A stretch of DNA of 64,000 bases from NCBI RefSeq assembly GCF_029076845.1, contig NZ_JARESE010000044.1, forward strand, positions 153,823 through 217,822, read 5' to 3'. Origin of the DNA: Novosphingobium album (ex Liu et al. 2023) (GTDB lineage: Bacteria > Pseudomonadota > Alphaproteobacteria > Sphingomonadales > Sphingomonadaceae). Shown piece by piece: positions 14,636 to 22,624 of this stretch. Positions within the stretch are counted from its first letter, which is position 1. Each line of letters starts with the position of its first letter. The translations under genes were made by a program, and so were the position numbers. The notes under the pieces were generated by a model that had not been told where the DNA came from, searched no databases, and was given only the letters and a program-made list of their open reading frames with translations.

Positions 14636-17182
14636 ATGCTTGGAAGAGGATTGAAAACCAGCCTGATGCTCGGCGTCGCCTTTGGCGGCATGAGCTTTGC
14701 CGCACCGGCGCTGGCGCAGAGCGCCGCCGCAGACCCCGGCGACATCATCGTCACTGCCCGCCGCACCGAGGAACGCCTGCAGGACGTTCCGATCTCGATC
14801 ACGGTCTATAACAACGAAGCGATCGAAAAGCGCAACATCGTCGTCGCTTCCGACCTTGCGACTTATACGCCATCACTTTCGGTCAACACGCGCTACGGCG
14901 CGGAAAAGGCCAGCTTCTCGCTGCGCGGCTTCAACCAGGATCAGTCGACCGCGCCGACCGTGGGCGTCTATTTCGCCGACGTGGTGGGCGTGCGCGCGCA
15001 AGGCGGCACGACCTCGGGCAACTCCGTGGGCGCCGGCTCGTTCACCGATTTGCAGAACGTCCAGGTGCTCAAAGGCCCGCAAGGCACGCTGTTCGGCCGC
15101 AACACGACGGGTGGTGCGATCCTGCTGGTCCCGGCCAAGCCGACCGACAATCTCGAAGGCTATCTGGAAGGCACTTACGGCAATTTCGATCAGCGCCGCG
15201 TCCAGGCCGCGGTCAACGTGCCGCTGGCCGATACCTTCAAGATCCGCGCCTCGATCGACCGGAACGAGCGCGACGGCTACATGCGCAACCGTTCGGGCAT
15301 CGGCCCGAAGGACTACAACGACACCAATTACTTCTATGGCCGGTTGAGCATCGTCGCCGATCTCACCCCCGAACTCGAGAACTACACCATCTTCCACTAC
15401 AGCCGCTCGGACACGAACGGCTATGCGACGCATTATGAAAGCTGCGACCGCGCGGCGAGCCCGGCGGCTTTCACCCGCTATTTCACCGCCAATGCCGCCT
15501 GCGAGCAGGTTGACCGGCAGACCGCGCGCGGCGACGGCCCGCTCGACGTCGAGATCAGCAATCCCGATCCGCGCTTCCTGCTCAAGACCTGGCAAGTGAT
15601 CAACACCACGACCTGGCAGGCGAGCGACAACCTGACCGTCAAGAACATCGCCAGCTACGGCGAATTCACCGAAGATTCCGCGTTCAACCTCTACAGCGAC
15701 AATTTCCGCGTTCCCAACACGCCGGTGACACAGGCGCTCGCCGCGGCCGGAACGTTGACGATCGGCGCGCCGCTCAACTACATCCAGCTCGATACGCAGC
15801 CCGGCTTCCACGCGGCGGCGGAATCGACCGTGACCGAGGAACTCCAGCTTCAGGGCCGCTCGTCCGACGGCAAGTTCAACTTCGTGGTCGGCGGCTACCT
15901 CGAATTCAGCCGTCCGCTCGGCTGGAACCAGCAGCGCACCGGTATTTACGGGAACTGCACCGATCCGGGCACGCTGGCCTGCACCGGCGGCGTGCCGCTG
16001 ATCCCGCTTCCGGCCGGCGCCCTGTTCCCCAACTCGCCAGCGATGACGCTTCCGGGCGCGATCATTTCGGAATCGCGCACCAAGCTGTCGTTCGACAACC
16101 ACGGCATCTTCGCGCAAGGCACCTACAACTTCACCGACCAGCTGGCGCTGACGGCTGGCGGACGCTGGACCTTCGACAAGATCGTCGGCTATTCGGAAAG
16201 CAACCGCTACGTCTTCGGCACGTTCCCGGCCGCGCTGGGCGGCACGACGCGGCTGTTCTCGCGCGTCTGCAACGATAACCTCAACCACCCGACCGTCAAC
16301 CTGATCACCAACGGCGGCGATGTCACCGCTTGCGGCACGCGCATCACCAACAAGTCGAACAAGCCGACCTGGCTGATCGATCTGGATTTCAAGCCGACGC
16401 CGGACACGCTGCTTTATGCCAAGTACTCGCGCGGCTACCGCCAGGGCGGCGTCAACTTCACCAATCCCGGCCTGGAAACCTGGAAGCCCGAGAAGGTCGA
16501 TACGTATGAGCTGGGCGCCAAGCTGACATTCCGTGGCGGCGTGCCCGGATACTTCAACATCGCCGCCTTCTATAACGACTTCAGCAACCAGCAGGTATTC
16601 GGCGCGCTGGTCGCCAAGCCGGACAGCGGCCTGGCCGGCGGCGCGGCGATCATCAACGCGGGCAAGTCCGTCATCAAGGGTGTCGAGGTGGATGCGGGCG
16701 CGACCGTGCTCGACATCGTGCGGCTCTCGGCCGGCTACACCTACCTCGATACCAAGATCAAGGATCTGGTGGCGCCGACGCTGACGGCCGACAGCCCGTT
16801 CGAGCAGATCATCCCGCGCGGCAATCCCGGCGATCCGCTGACCTATTCGCCCAAGCATCGCCTGACCACGTCCGCCGACGTCTACCTGCCGGTGGACGAG
16901 ACGGTGGGCGAACTCTCGTTCGGCGCCACCTTCACGTATACGTCGAGCCAGCTTGTCGACGGCAACAACCGCATCCCGTCCACCAGCCTGCTCAACCTCA
17001 ACGCGAGCTGGAAGAACGTTCTCCAGAGCGGGTTCGACGTGATCGGCTTTGCCACCAACGTCACCAACAAGATCTACAAGATGACGGCGGGCGGCGGCTA
17101 CGAATCGTCGGGCATCTTCGACTTTGCCTATGGCGCGCCGCGCATGTACGGCATCCGCCTGCGCTACAACTTCGGCAAGTAA
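14636..17182 (+). CDS. TonB-dependent outer-membrane receptor
   Basis: An 848-residue receptor. It has a signal peptide ending PALA (about residue 27) and a TonB-box-like start GDIIVTARRTEERLQDVP. The plug domain (about 40-150) contains VQVLKGPQGTLFGRNTTGG, and the beta-barrel runs to the last strand (MYGIRLRYNFGK). The sphingomonad VTARR-type receptors take up diverse compounds, not only siderophores. The start at 14636 follows GGAGGAG; an in-frame upstream start five codons earlier is less likely. The adjacent CoA-transferase/P450 genes suggest an organic substrate. This is inference. Confidence 0.93.
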   Translation: MLGRGLKTSLMLGVAFGGMSFAAPALAQSAAADPGDIIVTARRTEERLQDVPISITVYNNEAIEKRNIVVASDLATYTPSLSVNTRYGAEKASFSLRGFNQDQSTAPTVGVYFADVVGVRAQGGTTSGNSVGAGSFTDLQNVQVLKGPQGTLFGRNTTGGAILLVPAKPTDNLEGYLEGTYGNFDQRRVQAAVNVPLADTFKIRASIDRNERDGYMRNRSGIGPKDYNDTNYFYGRLSIVADLTPELENYTIFHYSRSDTNGYATHYESCDRAASPAAFTRYFTANAACEQVDRQTARGDGPLDVEISNPDPRFLLKTWQVINTTTWQASDNLTVKNIASYGEFTEDSAFNLYSDNFRVPNTPVTQALAAAGTLTIGAPLNYIQLDTQPGFHAAAESTVTEELQLQGRSSDGKFNFVVGGYLEFSRPLGWNQQRTGIYGNCTDPGTLACTGGVPLIPLPAGALFPNSPAMTLPGAIISESRTKLSFDNHGIFAQGTYNFTDQLALTAGGRWTFDKIVGYSESNRYVFGTFPAALGGTTRLFSRVCNDNLNHPTVNLITNGGDVTACGTRITNKSNKPTWLIDLDFKPTPDTLLYAKYSRGYRQGGVNFTNPGLETWKPEKVDTYELGAKLTFRGGVPGYFNIAAFYNDFSNQQVFGALVAKPDSGLAGGAAIINAGKSVIKGVEVDAGATVLDIVRLSAGYTYLDTKIKDLVAPTLTADSPFEQIIPRGNPGDPLTYSPKHRLTTSADVYLPVDETVGELSFGATFTYTSSQLVDGNNRIPSTSLLNLNASWKNVLQSGFDVIGFATNVTNKIYKMTAGGGYESSGIFDFAYGAPRMYGIRLRYNFGK

Positions 17183-17207
17183 GCCGGCCGACAGTCCTGC
17201 GCGACAA

Positions 17208-17242
17208 GGGAAGGGCCCAGGCCACGCGGCCAGGCCCTTCCC
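17208..17242. terminator. Nested hairpin between convergent receptor and phosphotransferase genes
   Basis: A perfect 10-base stem (GGGAAGGGCC / GGCCCTTCCC) encloses a second GGCC-ACGC-GGCC stem. It lies between the two convergent stop codons. There is no T-tract on either side, so it may act as an mRNA 3'-end barrier or a Rho-assisted bidirectional terminator. Confidence 0.55.
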
Positions 17243-17267
17243 ACACCCGGCCTCACGGCCGGAAACC

Positions 17268-18344
17268 TCAAGCCACGCCCAACAGGGCGTGGCTTTCGTG
17301 TCTGGAAACGGCCTTGCCCAGCCGATCGACGAACTGGTTGATGATCGGCGGGTCGACCCGGCGCGTGATCGCCCAGAGGTAATAGCCATAGACCATCGCC
17401 TCGCGGTATTGCGCCCAGGCCTCCTCGTCACCGGGCATGGCCATCCCCGCGGCGCGCATCCGCGTGAGGTATTCGCCCAGCAGGCGGCGTTCCTCGGCCT
17501 CGGCGATTGATGTCGGCAGCACGGCGTTGAGGTGATAGGCGACATCCAGCGCCCAGCCGCCGCGCTGGAGCAATTGCCAGTCGATCACGCCCATGCCTTC
17601 GGCCGTGCGGAAGATATTGCCGGCGTGGGCATCGCCGTGGATCATGAACTGGCGCCGCCCCTCGTCACGTGCGGCCAGCGCGCGCATCGCCGCGATCAGG
17701 CGCGCGGCGTCGCGGATCTCGGGCGGGAGGTTCACCCCGCGCGGACCGTCGAGCATCTCCTGCAGCAGCTCAGGCGTGATATAGGTCATCCGCGCAAGCT
17801 CGGCCGCGCGCGGCCTGATCCAGTCGGCCCCGGCCAGGAAATCGCTGCGGGCATGGAGGGTGGCGAGTTGCGCCAGGCTTTGCGCCGCATCATCGGCGGT
17901 GAAAGGTTCGAGCGCGGAGCAGAAGCGCGCCCCATCGACGATCAGGTCACGCATCACGATCACCGCCTGCTGCCCTTCGCGATCGATCACCGCGCTGACG
18001 CATTCGGGCACGCGCAAGTCCGGCACCGCCGGGGCGACCTTGCAGTAGAAATCCGCTTCGAGCACGCAAGTCGGCCCGCCGCGCGCGGTCATCTCGTCGA
18101 CATCGAGCAGGCCCTTGAGGCAGAAGCCGCGCTTTTCCGGCGATCCGGCGAACGTGACGGCAAAGCGCACCTTGGTCGCCACGGTCCTGATAAGCTCGAC
18201 CTGTTCCACCGATTCGACTCGCGCGCCGTCGGCGCAGGCCCGCAGCGCATCGCCCAGCCAGGCGGGATCGAGCGCCTCCCGCAAGGTCCTGGGCACCGCG
18301 ATCCGCGGCTGCGCCGGCACGGGCGGGGGTGTGGTTTCAGGCAT
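17268..18344 (-). CDS. APH-like phosphotransferase (aminoglycoside phosphotransferase fold)
   Basis: A 358-residue kinase-like protein of the APH/choline-kinase fold. The catalytic loop FMIHGDAHAGNIF (about 233-245) and the metal-binding GVIDWQ segment are intact. Proteins of this subgroup often accompany acyl-CoA metabolism genes in sphingomonads and actinobacteria, and are not necessarily antibiotic kinases. It may phosphorylate a hydroxylated substrate or intermediate. It is divergent from the CoA-transferase operon and convergent with the receptor. Confidence 0.85.
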   Translation of the reverse strand: MPETTPPPVPAQPRIAVPRTLREALDPAWLGDALRACADGARVESVEQVELIRTVATKVRFAVTFAGSPEKRGFCLKGLLDVDEMTARGGPTCVLEADFYCKVAPAVPDLRVPECVSAVIDREGQQAVIVMRDLIVDGARFCSALEPFTADDAAQSLAQLATLHARSDFLAGADWIRPRAAELARMTYITPELLQEMLDGPRGVNLPPEIRDAARLIAAMRALAARDEGRRQFMIHGDAHAGNIFRTAEGMGVIDWQLLQRGGWALDVAYHLNAVLPTSIAEAEERRLLGEYLTRMRAAGMAMPGDEEAWAQYREAMVYGYYLWAITRRVDPPIINQFVDRLGKAVSRHESHALLGVA

Positions 18345-18385
18345 CGTTCTCCCTTTCGATTTGCTGTGATCATCCCTTGACGCAA

Positions 18386-18397
18386 TTCGCCATTTCG
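18386..18397. promoter_or_regulatory. Shared element TTCGCCATTTCG in the phosphotransferase/CoA-transferase divergent promoter
   Basis: TTCGCCATTTCG matches TTCGCTATTTCG at 21361-21372 in 11 of 12 bases, and both are preceded by CA. It consists of two TTCG units 4 bases apart. It lies in the 138-base gap between divergent genes of the catabolic cluster. It is a candidate binding site for a common regulator. No good sigma-70 pair could be assigned here. Confidence 0.4.
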
Positions 18398-18482
18398 TTC
18401 CATGCTTCGCAATAGAGAATTTTCGTGGTCACAAGGGCGTCACCGGAAGCACCGCCCGAACCGCGCGACACCGGGGAGAGGC

Positions 18483-19697
18483 ATGGGCAAGCCGCTGGAG
18501 GGCATAAAGGTCGTCGAAGTCGCGATGTGGGCCTTCGTGCCCGCGTGCGGCGGGATGCTGGCCGATCTGGGCGCGGACGTGATCAAGATCGAGCCGCCGA
18601 CGGGCGATCCGCTGCGCGGCCTCAAGATCGGCAATCTCCAGCCCACCGGGCGCGCGATCGACTATTCCTGGGAAAGCTACAACCGGGGCAAGCGGTCGAT
18701 CACGCTCGATCTCAAGCAGGAAGCCGGGCGCGAGGTGCTGATGAAGCTGCTAACCGACGCCGACGTGTTCCTGACCAACCTGCTGCCGCGCGCACGACGC
18801 GCGATGCGAATCGACGCGGCGGCGATCCGCGCCCAATTTCCCGATATCATCTACGCCAGCGGCAGCGGTGTCGGCCCTGGCGGCCCCGAAATGGAAAAGG
18901 GGGGATACGATGCCATCACCTTCTGGGCTCGCGGCGGCATCTCCTCATCCCTTACCGATGCCGGCGCCAGCCATCCCGTCGGGCCCCCGGGCCCCGCTTT
19001 CGGAGATACGCTGTCGGGCGCGATGCTGGCCGGCGGCATCTGCGCGGCGATCGCCAGACGGGCGATGACGGGAGAAGCTGGCGAAGTGGACGTCTCGCTG
19101 CTGGGCACGGCCATGTGGTCGATGCAGCGCTATATCTGCCAGGCGACAGCCGAGGGCATCGACAGCTTTGCCAGGCCGCCCGCCGACAAGCCGCACAACG
19201 TGCTCGTCGGCAACTACCGCACCAGCGACGGACGGTTCGTGGCGCTGTGCATGTTGCAGGCCGACAAATACTGGGCGCCGTTCTGCGCGGCGGCCGGGCG
19301 GGCCGATCTGGCCGCCGATCCGCGCTTCGCCACGGCCGAGGCGCGGCGCGACAACCTGGGTGCCTGCTATGCCGAGGTGACAGCGCTGTTCGCGGCGAAG
19401 ACGCTGGCCGAATGGCGCGCGATCCTCTCGCGCCAGGAAGGCCAGTGGGACGTCGTCCAGAACGTGGGCGAGATGAAGGACGACGTGCAGGTGCAGGCCA
19501 ACGGCTATCTCAAGCAGGTCGATTACGGCGATGGCAGCGCGATCCCGATGGTGAGCGTGCCGATGCTGTTCGACGGCAAGCCGCTGAGCTCCACCCGCTC
19601 GCCCGAACTGGGCGCCGACAGCGACGCGATCCTCGCCAGCCTGGGCTATGGCGAGGATGCGATCATCGACCTCAAGGTGCAGGGCGTGGTCTTCTGA
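18483..19697 (+). CDS. CaiB/BaiF-family (class III) CoA-transferase
   Basis: A 404-residue class III CoA-transferase. The start GKPLEGIKVVEV and segment GADVIKIEPPTGDPLRG are typical. The catalytic aspartate is most likely Asp143 in GGYDAITFWARGG. These enzymes move CoA between acyl-CoA and a free carboxylate. The start ATG 18483 follows GGGGAGAGG; an upstream frame lacks a site. The next gene starts inside its stop codon (TGATG), marking a coupled operon with the DUF35 and thiolase genes. It probably activates a carboxylic-acid substrate for the downstream carbon-carbon bond enzyme. Confidence 0.92.
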   Translation: MGKPLEGIKVVEVAMWAFVPACGGMLADLGADVIKIEPPTGDPLRGLKIGNLQPTGRAIDYSWESYNRGKRSITLDLKQEAGREVLMKLLTDADVFLTNLLPRARRAMRIDAAAIRAQFPDIIYASGSGVGPGGPEMEKGGYDAITFWARGGISSSLTDAGASHPVGPPGPAFGDTLSGAMLAGGICAAIARRAMTGEAGEVDVSLLGTAMWSMQRYICQATAEGIDSFARPPADKPHNVLVGNYRTSDGRFVALCMLQADKYWAPFCAAAGRADLAADPRFATAEARRDNLGACYAEVTALFAAKTLAEWRAILSRQEGQWDVVQNVGEMKDDVQVQANGYLKQVDYGDGSAIPMVSVPMLFDGKPLSSTRSPELGADSDAILASLGYGEDAIIDLKVQGVVF

Positions 19698-20122
19698 TGG
19701 CGCCGGCCCCTCCTCCCCCGCCGCGCAAGCTGCCGCTGCTGGAACCGGGCAGCGCGTTCTACTGGACCTCTGGCGCCGAGGGCGCGCTACGCATCCAGCG
19801 CTGCACGGCGTGCGGCACGTACCAGCACCCGCCCTTCCCGCACTGCGCCGCGTGCGGCAGCGAGGATGTCGCCCCGGCGGCGGTATCGGGCAAGGGCCGG
19901 CTGGCGACCTATACGATCAATTACGAGCCCTGGATTCCGGGCCTGCCGGTCCCGTTCGTGTTCGGCGTGGTCGAACTGGCCGAGCAGCGCGAGCTTTACG
20001 TCTTCACCAATGTGCTGGCGCCGGTCGACCAGGTGCGCCACGGCATGGCGGTGGCGGTGACGTTCGAACCGCACGAGGACGTGTGGCTGCCGATGTTCCG
20101 GCCCGAAGACGCGCCAGCATGA
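19697..20122 (+). CDS. Zn-ribbon/OB-fold DUF35 protein
   Basis: A 141-residue protein with an N-terminal rubredoxin-like zinc ribbon (Cys36, Cys39, Cys50, Cys53 in RCTACG...HCAACG) and a C-terminal OB fold (about 60-135). DUF35 proteins form complexes with SCP-x-type thiolase-fold enzymes, as in the ChsH2/Ltp2 steroid side-chain retro-aldolase. It is coupled at both ends: TGATG with the CoA-transferase and ATGA with the thiolase-fold gene. That is strong evidence for an obligate partnership with the next product. Confidence 0.92.
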   Translation: MAPAPPPPPRKLPLLEPGSAFYWTSGAEGALRIQRCTACGTYQHPPFPHCAACGSEDVAPAAVSGKGRLATYTINYEPWIPGLPVPFVFGVVELAEQRELYVFTNVLAPVDQVRHGMAVAVTFEPHEDVWLPMFRPEDAPA

Positions 20123-21303
20123 CCGACCTGCCCGAAAAGCTGACCTGCATCACCGGCGCGGGCCAGTCCGAAGTCGGCCGTCCCTCCTCGCGCACCGCGC
20201 TGCAGCTGACCGCCGATGCCTGCCTGCAGGCGATCGCCGATGCCGGGCTCAAGGTCTCGGACATCGACGGTGTCGCGACTTATCCCGGCAAATCGGCCGA
20301 AGGCGGCGGCATCGCGCCGGTCTCGCCCGCCGAGGCGGCCGCCGTGCTCGGCATCGATCCGCGCTGGATCCTCGCTTCGGGCGAAGGCTTTTCGCACATG
20401 GCGCCGATCTTCAACGCGATCACCGCGATCGCTTGCGGGCTGGCGCGCCATGTCGTGATCTTTCGCACCGTGGCGCAGGCGACGGCGCGGCTGGCATCGC
20501 GCCAGTCCACCCTGATGGCGGGCGAGCGCAACGCCCGGATCGAGGGCAACAATGCCTGGACCGTGCCGTTCAACGCGCTTTCGCCGATCAACACGTTCGC
20601 GCTCTATGCCCAGGCCTATTTCGACAAGTACGGCGCGACATCCGAGCAGCTGGGCGCGATCGCGGTGAACAGCCGCAGGAACGCGGCGCACAATCCCAAC
20701 GCGATCTACCGCAAGCCGCTGAGCCTTGAGGATTACCTCGCCTCGCGCGTGATCTCCTCGCCGCTGCGGCTGTTCGACTGCGATTCGCATATCGACGGAT
20801 CAACCGCGATCGTGGTCTCGCACCGCGACGCGGCCAGCGATCTCAGGAACCCGCCGCTGCACATCGAAGCGATGGGCATGGCGATGGGCGGCCTGTGGGT
20901 CGGCAAGTTCGCGGGCGATTTCACCCACCTGGCCGCCGACAAGGCCGGCGCCATGCTGTGGTCGCGCACCGATCTCACGCCGGGGGACGTGGATTGCGCG
21001 CAGATCTATGACGGCTTCTCGATCCACGTCTGGCTGTGGCTGGAAGCGCTGGGCATGGTCGGCCGGGGCGAAGCGGCCGCGTTCGTCGAAGGCGGCCGGC
21101 GCATCGCGATCGACGGCGAATTGCCGCTCAACACCGGGGGTGGCCAGCTCTCGGCCGGGCGCTTCCACGGCTATGGCCATATCCACGAAGCCACCGTGCA
21201 GCTCTGGGGCCGGGGCGGCGGGCGGCAAGTGCAGGACGCGCGCACCTGCCTGATCTCCAACGGCGGCTACGGATACGGCGCGATGTTGCTGCGACGCGAC
21301 TGA
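20119..21303 (+). CDS. SCP-x/Ltp-like thiolase-fold protein, probable aldolase partner of DUF35
   Basis: A 394-residue thiolase-superfamily protein. The Cys nucleophile position of true thiolases is replaced (ASGEGFSHMAP, about 90-100), and the C-terminal CxG motif is absent (NGGYGYGAML). The GH of the GHPxG loop is kept at His354, and CAQIYDGFSIHVW holds a conserved tyrosine. This pattern fits the Ltp2-like group, which cleaves side-chain beta-hydroxyacyl-CoAs by retro-aldol reaction together with DUF35, rather than a classical thiolase. It is coupled to the DUF35 gene (ATGA). Confidence 0.88.
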   Translation: MTDLPEKLTCITGAGQSEVGRPSSRTALQLTADACLQAIADAGLKVSDIDGVATYPGKSAEGGGIAPVSPAEAAAVLGIDPRWILASGEGFSHMAPIFNAITAIACGLARHVVIFRTVAQATARLASRQSTLMAGERNARIEGNNAWTVPFNALSPINTFALYAQAYFDKYGATSEQLGAIAVNSRRNAAHNPNAIYRKPLSLEDYLASRVISSPLRLFDCDSHIDGSTAIVVSHRDAASDLRNPPLHIEAMGMAMGGLWVGKFAGDFTHLAADKAGAMLWSRTDLTPGDVDCAQIYDGFSIHVWLWLEALGMVGRGEAAAFVEGGRRIAIDGELPLNTGGGQLSAGRFHGYGHIHEATVQLWGRGGGRQVQDARTCLISNGGYGYGAMLLRRD

Positions 21304-21328
21304 CCACGGCGCGCGCCGAGTCGCCGGC

Positions 21329-21357
21329 TTGACAGACAAGTTCATAATCGCGATAAT
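21329..21357 (+). promoter_or_regulatory. Near-consensus sigma-70 promoter of the amidohydrolase-P450 genes
   Basis: TTGACA (21329-21334), a 17-base spacer and GATAAT (21352-21357) form the best promoter in the window. It lies 25 bases after the thiolase-fold gene stop and 55 bases before the amidohydrolase ATG. So the amidohydrolase and P450 can be expressed apart from the upstream operon. The spacer includes the palindrome ATCGCGAT next to the -10 box. Confidence 0.75.
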
Positions 21358-21360
21358 CAT

Positions 21361-21372
21361 TTCGCTATTTCG
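21361..21372. promoter_or_regulatory. Shared element TTCGCTATTTCG downstream of the amidohydrolase -10 box
   Basis: This is the second copy of the element at 18386-18397 (one mismatch). It sits directly over the expected transcription start, three bases after the -10 box, a position where a bound protein would block initiation. Confidence 0.42.
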
Positions 21373-21375
21373 AAT

Positions 21376-21390
21376 GATACGACAAGTATC
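21376..21390. promoter_or_regulatory. Inverted repeat GATAC-N5-GTATC in the amidohydrolase leader
   Basis: GATAC-GACAA-GTATC is a perfect 5-base-arm inverted repeat, 4 bases after the TTCGCTATTTCG element and before the GGAG-like Shine-Dalgarno (GTTTGGGAG). It may be part of the same operator or form a small leader hairpin. Confidence 0.35.
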
Positions 21391-21411
21391 GCGGAAACGG
21401 GAGTTTGGGAG

Positions 21412-22611
21412 ATGAGCGAAGCAGATCCGGCCATCACGGACGCGCAGGTCGAAAACTGGAGCTACGGCCCGATCTTCGATGCCGACGCGCACATCGATCC
21501 GCCGCACGACATGTGGAAGACCTATCTTCCCGCGCACTTGCGCGATCGCGCGCCCCGCATCCTCCATGAAGAGGATGGCGACTACATCGAATTCGAAGGC
21601 AATCGCCGCCCCTTCATGATGATCAACAACCAGGCCGGGCGCGAAGGCCGCAACTTCAAGATGAAGGGCCGGCTGGAGGAACAGCGCAAGGTGTGGGAAC
21701 CGGCCACGCGCCTGGCCGACATGGATGCCGACGGCATGGACGCGGCGCTGCTGTTCGGCGGTGGCCCGCTCGGTTCGTTCGACAACGAACTCTACATCGC
21801 CAGCTACGAGGCTTATCAGAACTGGGTGCTCGATTTCTGCTCGGTCGCGCCCGACCGGCTGTTCCCGGTCGGCTACGTGCCGATGCGCGATATCGACGAG
21901 ACCTGCCAGCATGTCGAACGGCTGGCGAAAAAGGGCTTCCGCGCGATCAACCTGCCCGCCTTCCCGCAGAATCCCGATGCCTGGAAAACCTCGTCGGGCA
22001 TCCAGAACATGAAGGACGGCCAGGTCTCGGCGCTGACCGGCGATGCCAAAGGCGCGCTGCAATATGCCGATCCCGCCTTCGACAAGCTGTGGCGGACCAT
22101 CGTCGACAGCAACGTGGTGATCACCTTCCACCTCGGCGCGCGCGTCCCGCGGTTCGGACAGAAGGAATTCTTCCTGCCCGACATGCCGATGTCGAAGATG
22201 GCCATGGCCGAACCGATCGGCATCTTCATCTTCAACTGCATTTTCGATCGCTTCCCCGACCTGCGCATCGGCAGCATGGAAAGCGGCGTGGGCTGGTTCG
22301 CCTGGTACACCGAATATATCACCCGCACCTGGGAAAAGCAGCGCTTCTGGACCGAGAGCGCGCTGAAGGAGCCGCCGAGCCACTACATGGACCGCAACGT
22401 CTTCGGCTCGTTCATCCAGGACCGCACCGGCATCCTCAACCGCAACCTGCCGGGCGGGCGGAACATCATGTGGTCATCGGACTATCCGCATTCGGAAACC
22501 ACCTTCCCGCGATCGCGCCAGATCATCCTGCGCGATTTCGAGGGCGTGCCCGAAGAGGACGTGCGCGACATCATCAACAACAACTGCCGCAAGCTGCTCG
22601 GCCTTGCCTGA
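21412..22611 (+). CDS. Amidohydrolase-2 family (TIM-barrel) metal-dependent hydrolase
   Basis: A 399-residue member of the amidohydrolase-2 / ACMSD-like superfamily. It starts with the metal-site segment IFDADAHIDPP and carries conserved blocks RLADMDADGMDAALLF, GYVPMRD, FHLGARVP and WSSDYPHSETTFP near the C-terminus. The family includes hydrolases and non-oxidative decarboxylases of ring-cleavage or aryl acids. The first metal-binding His of the HxH motif is Asp here (DAH), as in many family members. It has its own strong promoter and is followed at once by the P450 gene. The substrate is unknown. Confidence 0.88.
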   Translation: MSEADPAITDAQVENWSYGPIFDADAHIDPPHDMWKTYLPAHLRDRAPRILHEEDGDYIEFEGNRRPFMMINNQAGREGRNFKMKGRLEEQRKVWEPATRLADMDADGMDAALLFGGGPLGSFDNELYIASYEAYQNWVLDFCSVAPDRLFPVGYVPMRDIDETCQHVERLAKKGFRAINLPAFPQNPDAWKTSSGIQNMKDGQVSALTGDAKGALQYADPAFDKLWRTIVDSNVVITFHLGARVPRFGQKEFFLPDMPMSKMAMAEPIGIFIFNCIFDRFPDLRIGSMESGVGWFAWYTEYITRTWEKQRFWTESALKEPPSHYMDRNVFGSFIQDRTGILNRNLPGGRNIMWSSDYPHSETTFPRSRQIILRDFEGVPEEDVRDIINNNCRKLLGLA

Positions 22612-22624
22612 GAAAGCCCCGCCC

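Noticed and set aside
14873..17545. 890-codon minus-strand open frame
   Set aside because: Antisense to the TonB-dependent receptor, whose signal peptide, plug and final beta-strand are intact.
17268..18344. Antibiotic-resistance aminoglycoside kinase
   Set aside because: Only the fold and catalytic loop match; the context is acyl-CoA catabolism, so a resistance function is not supported.
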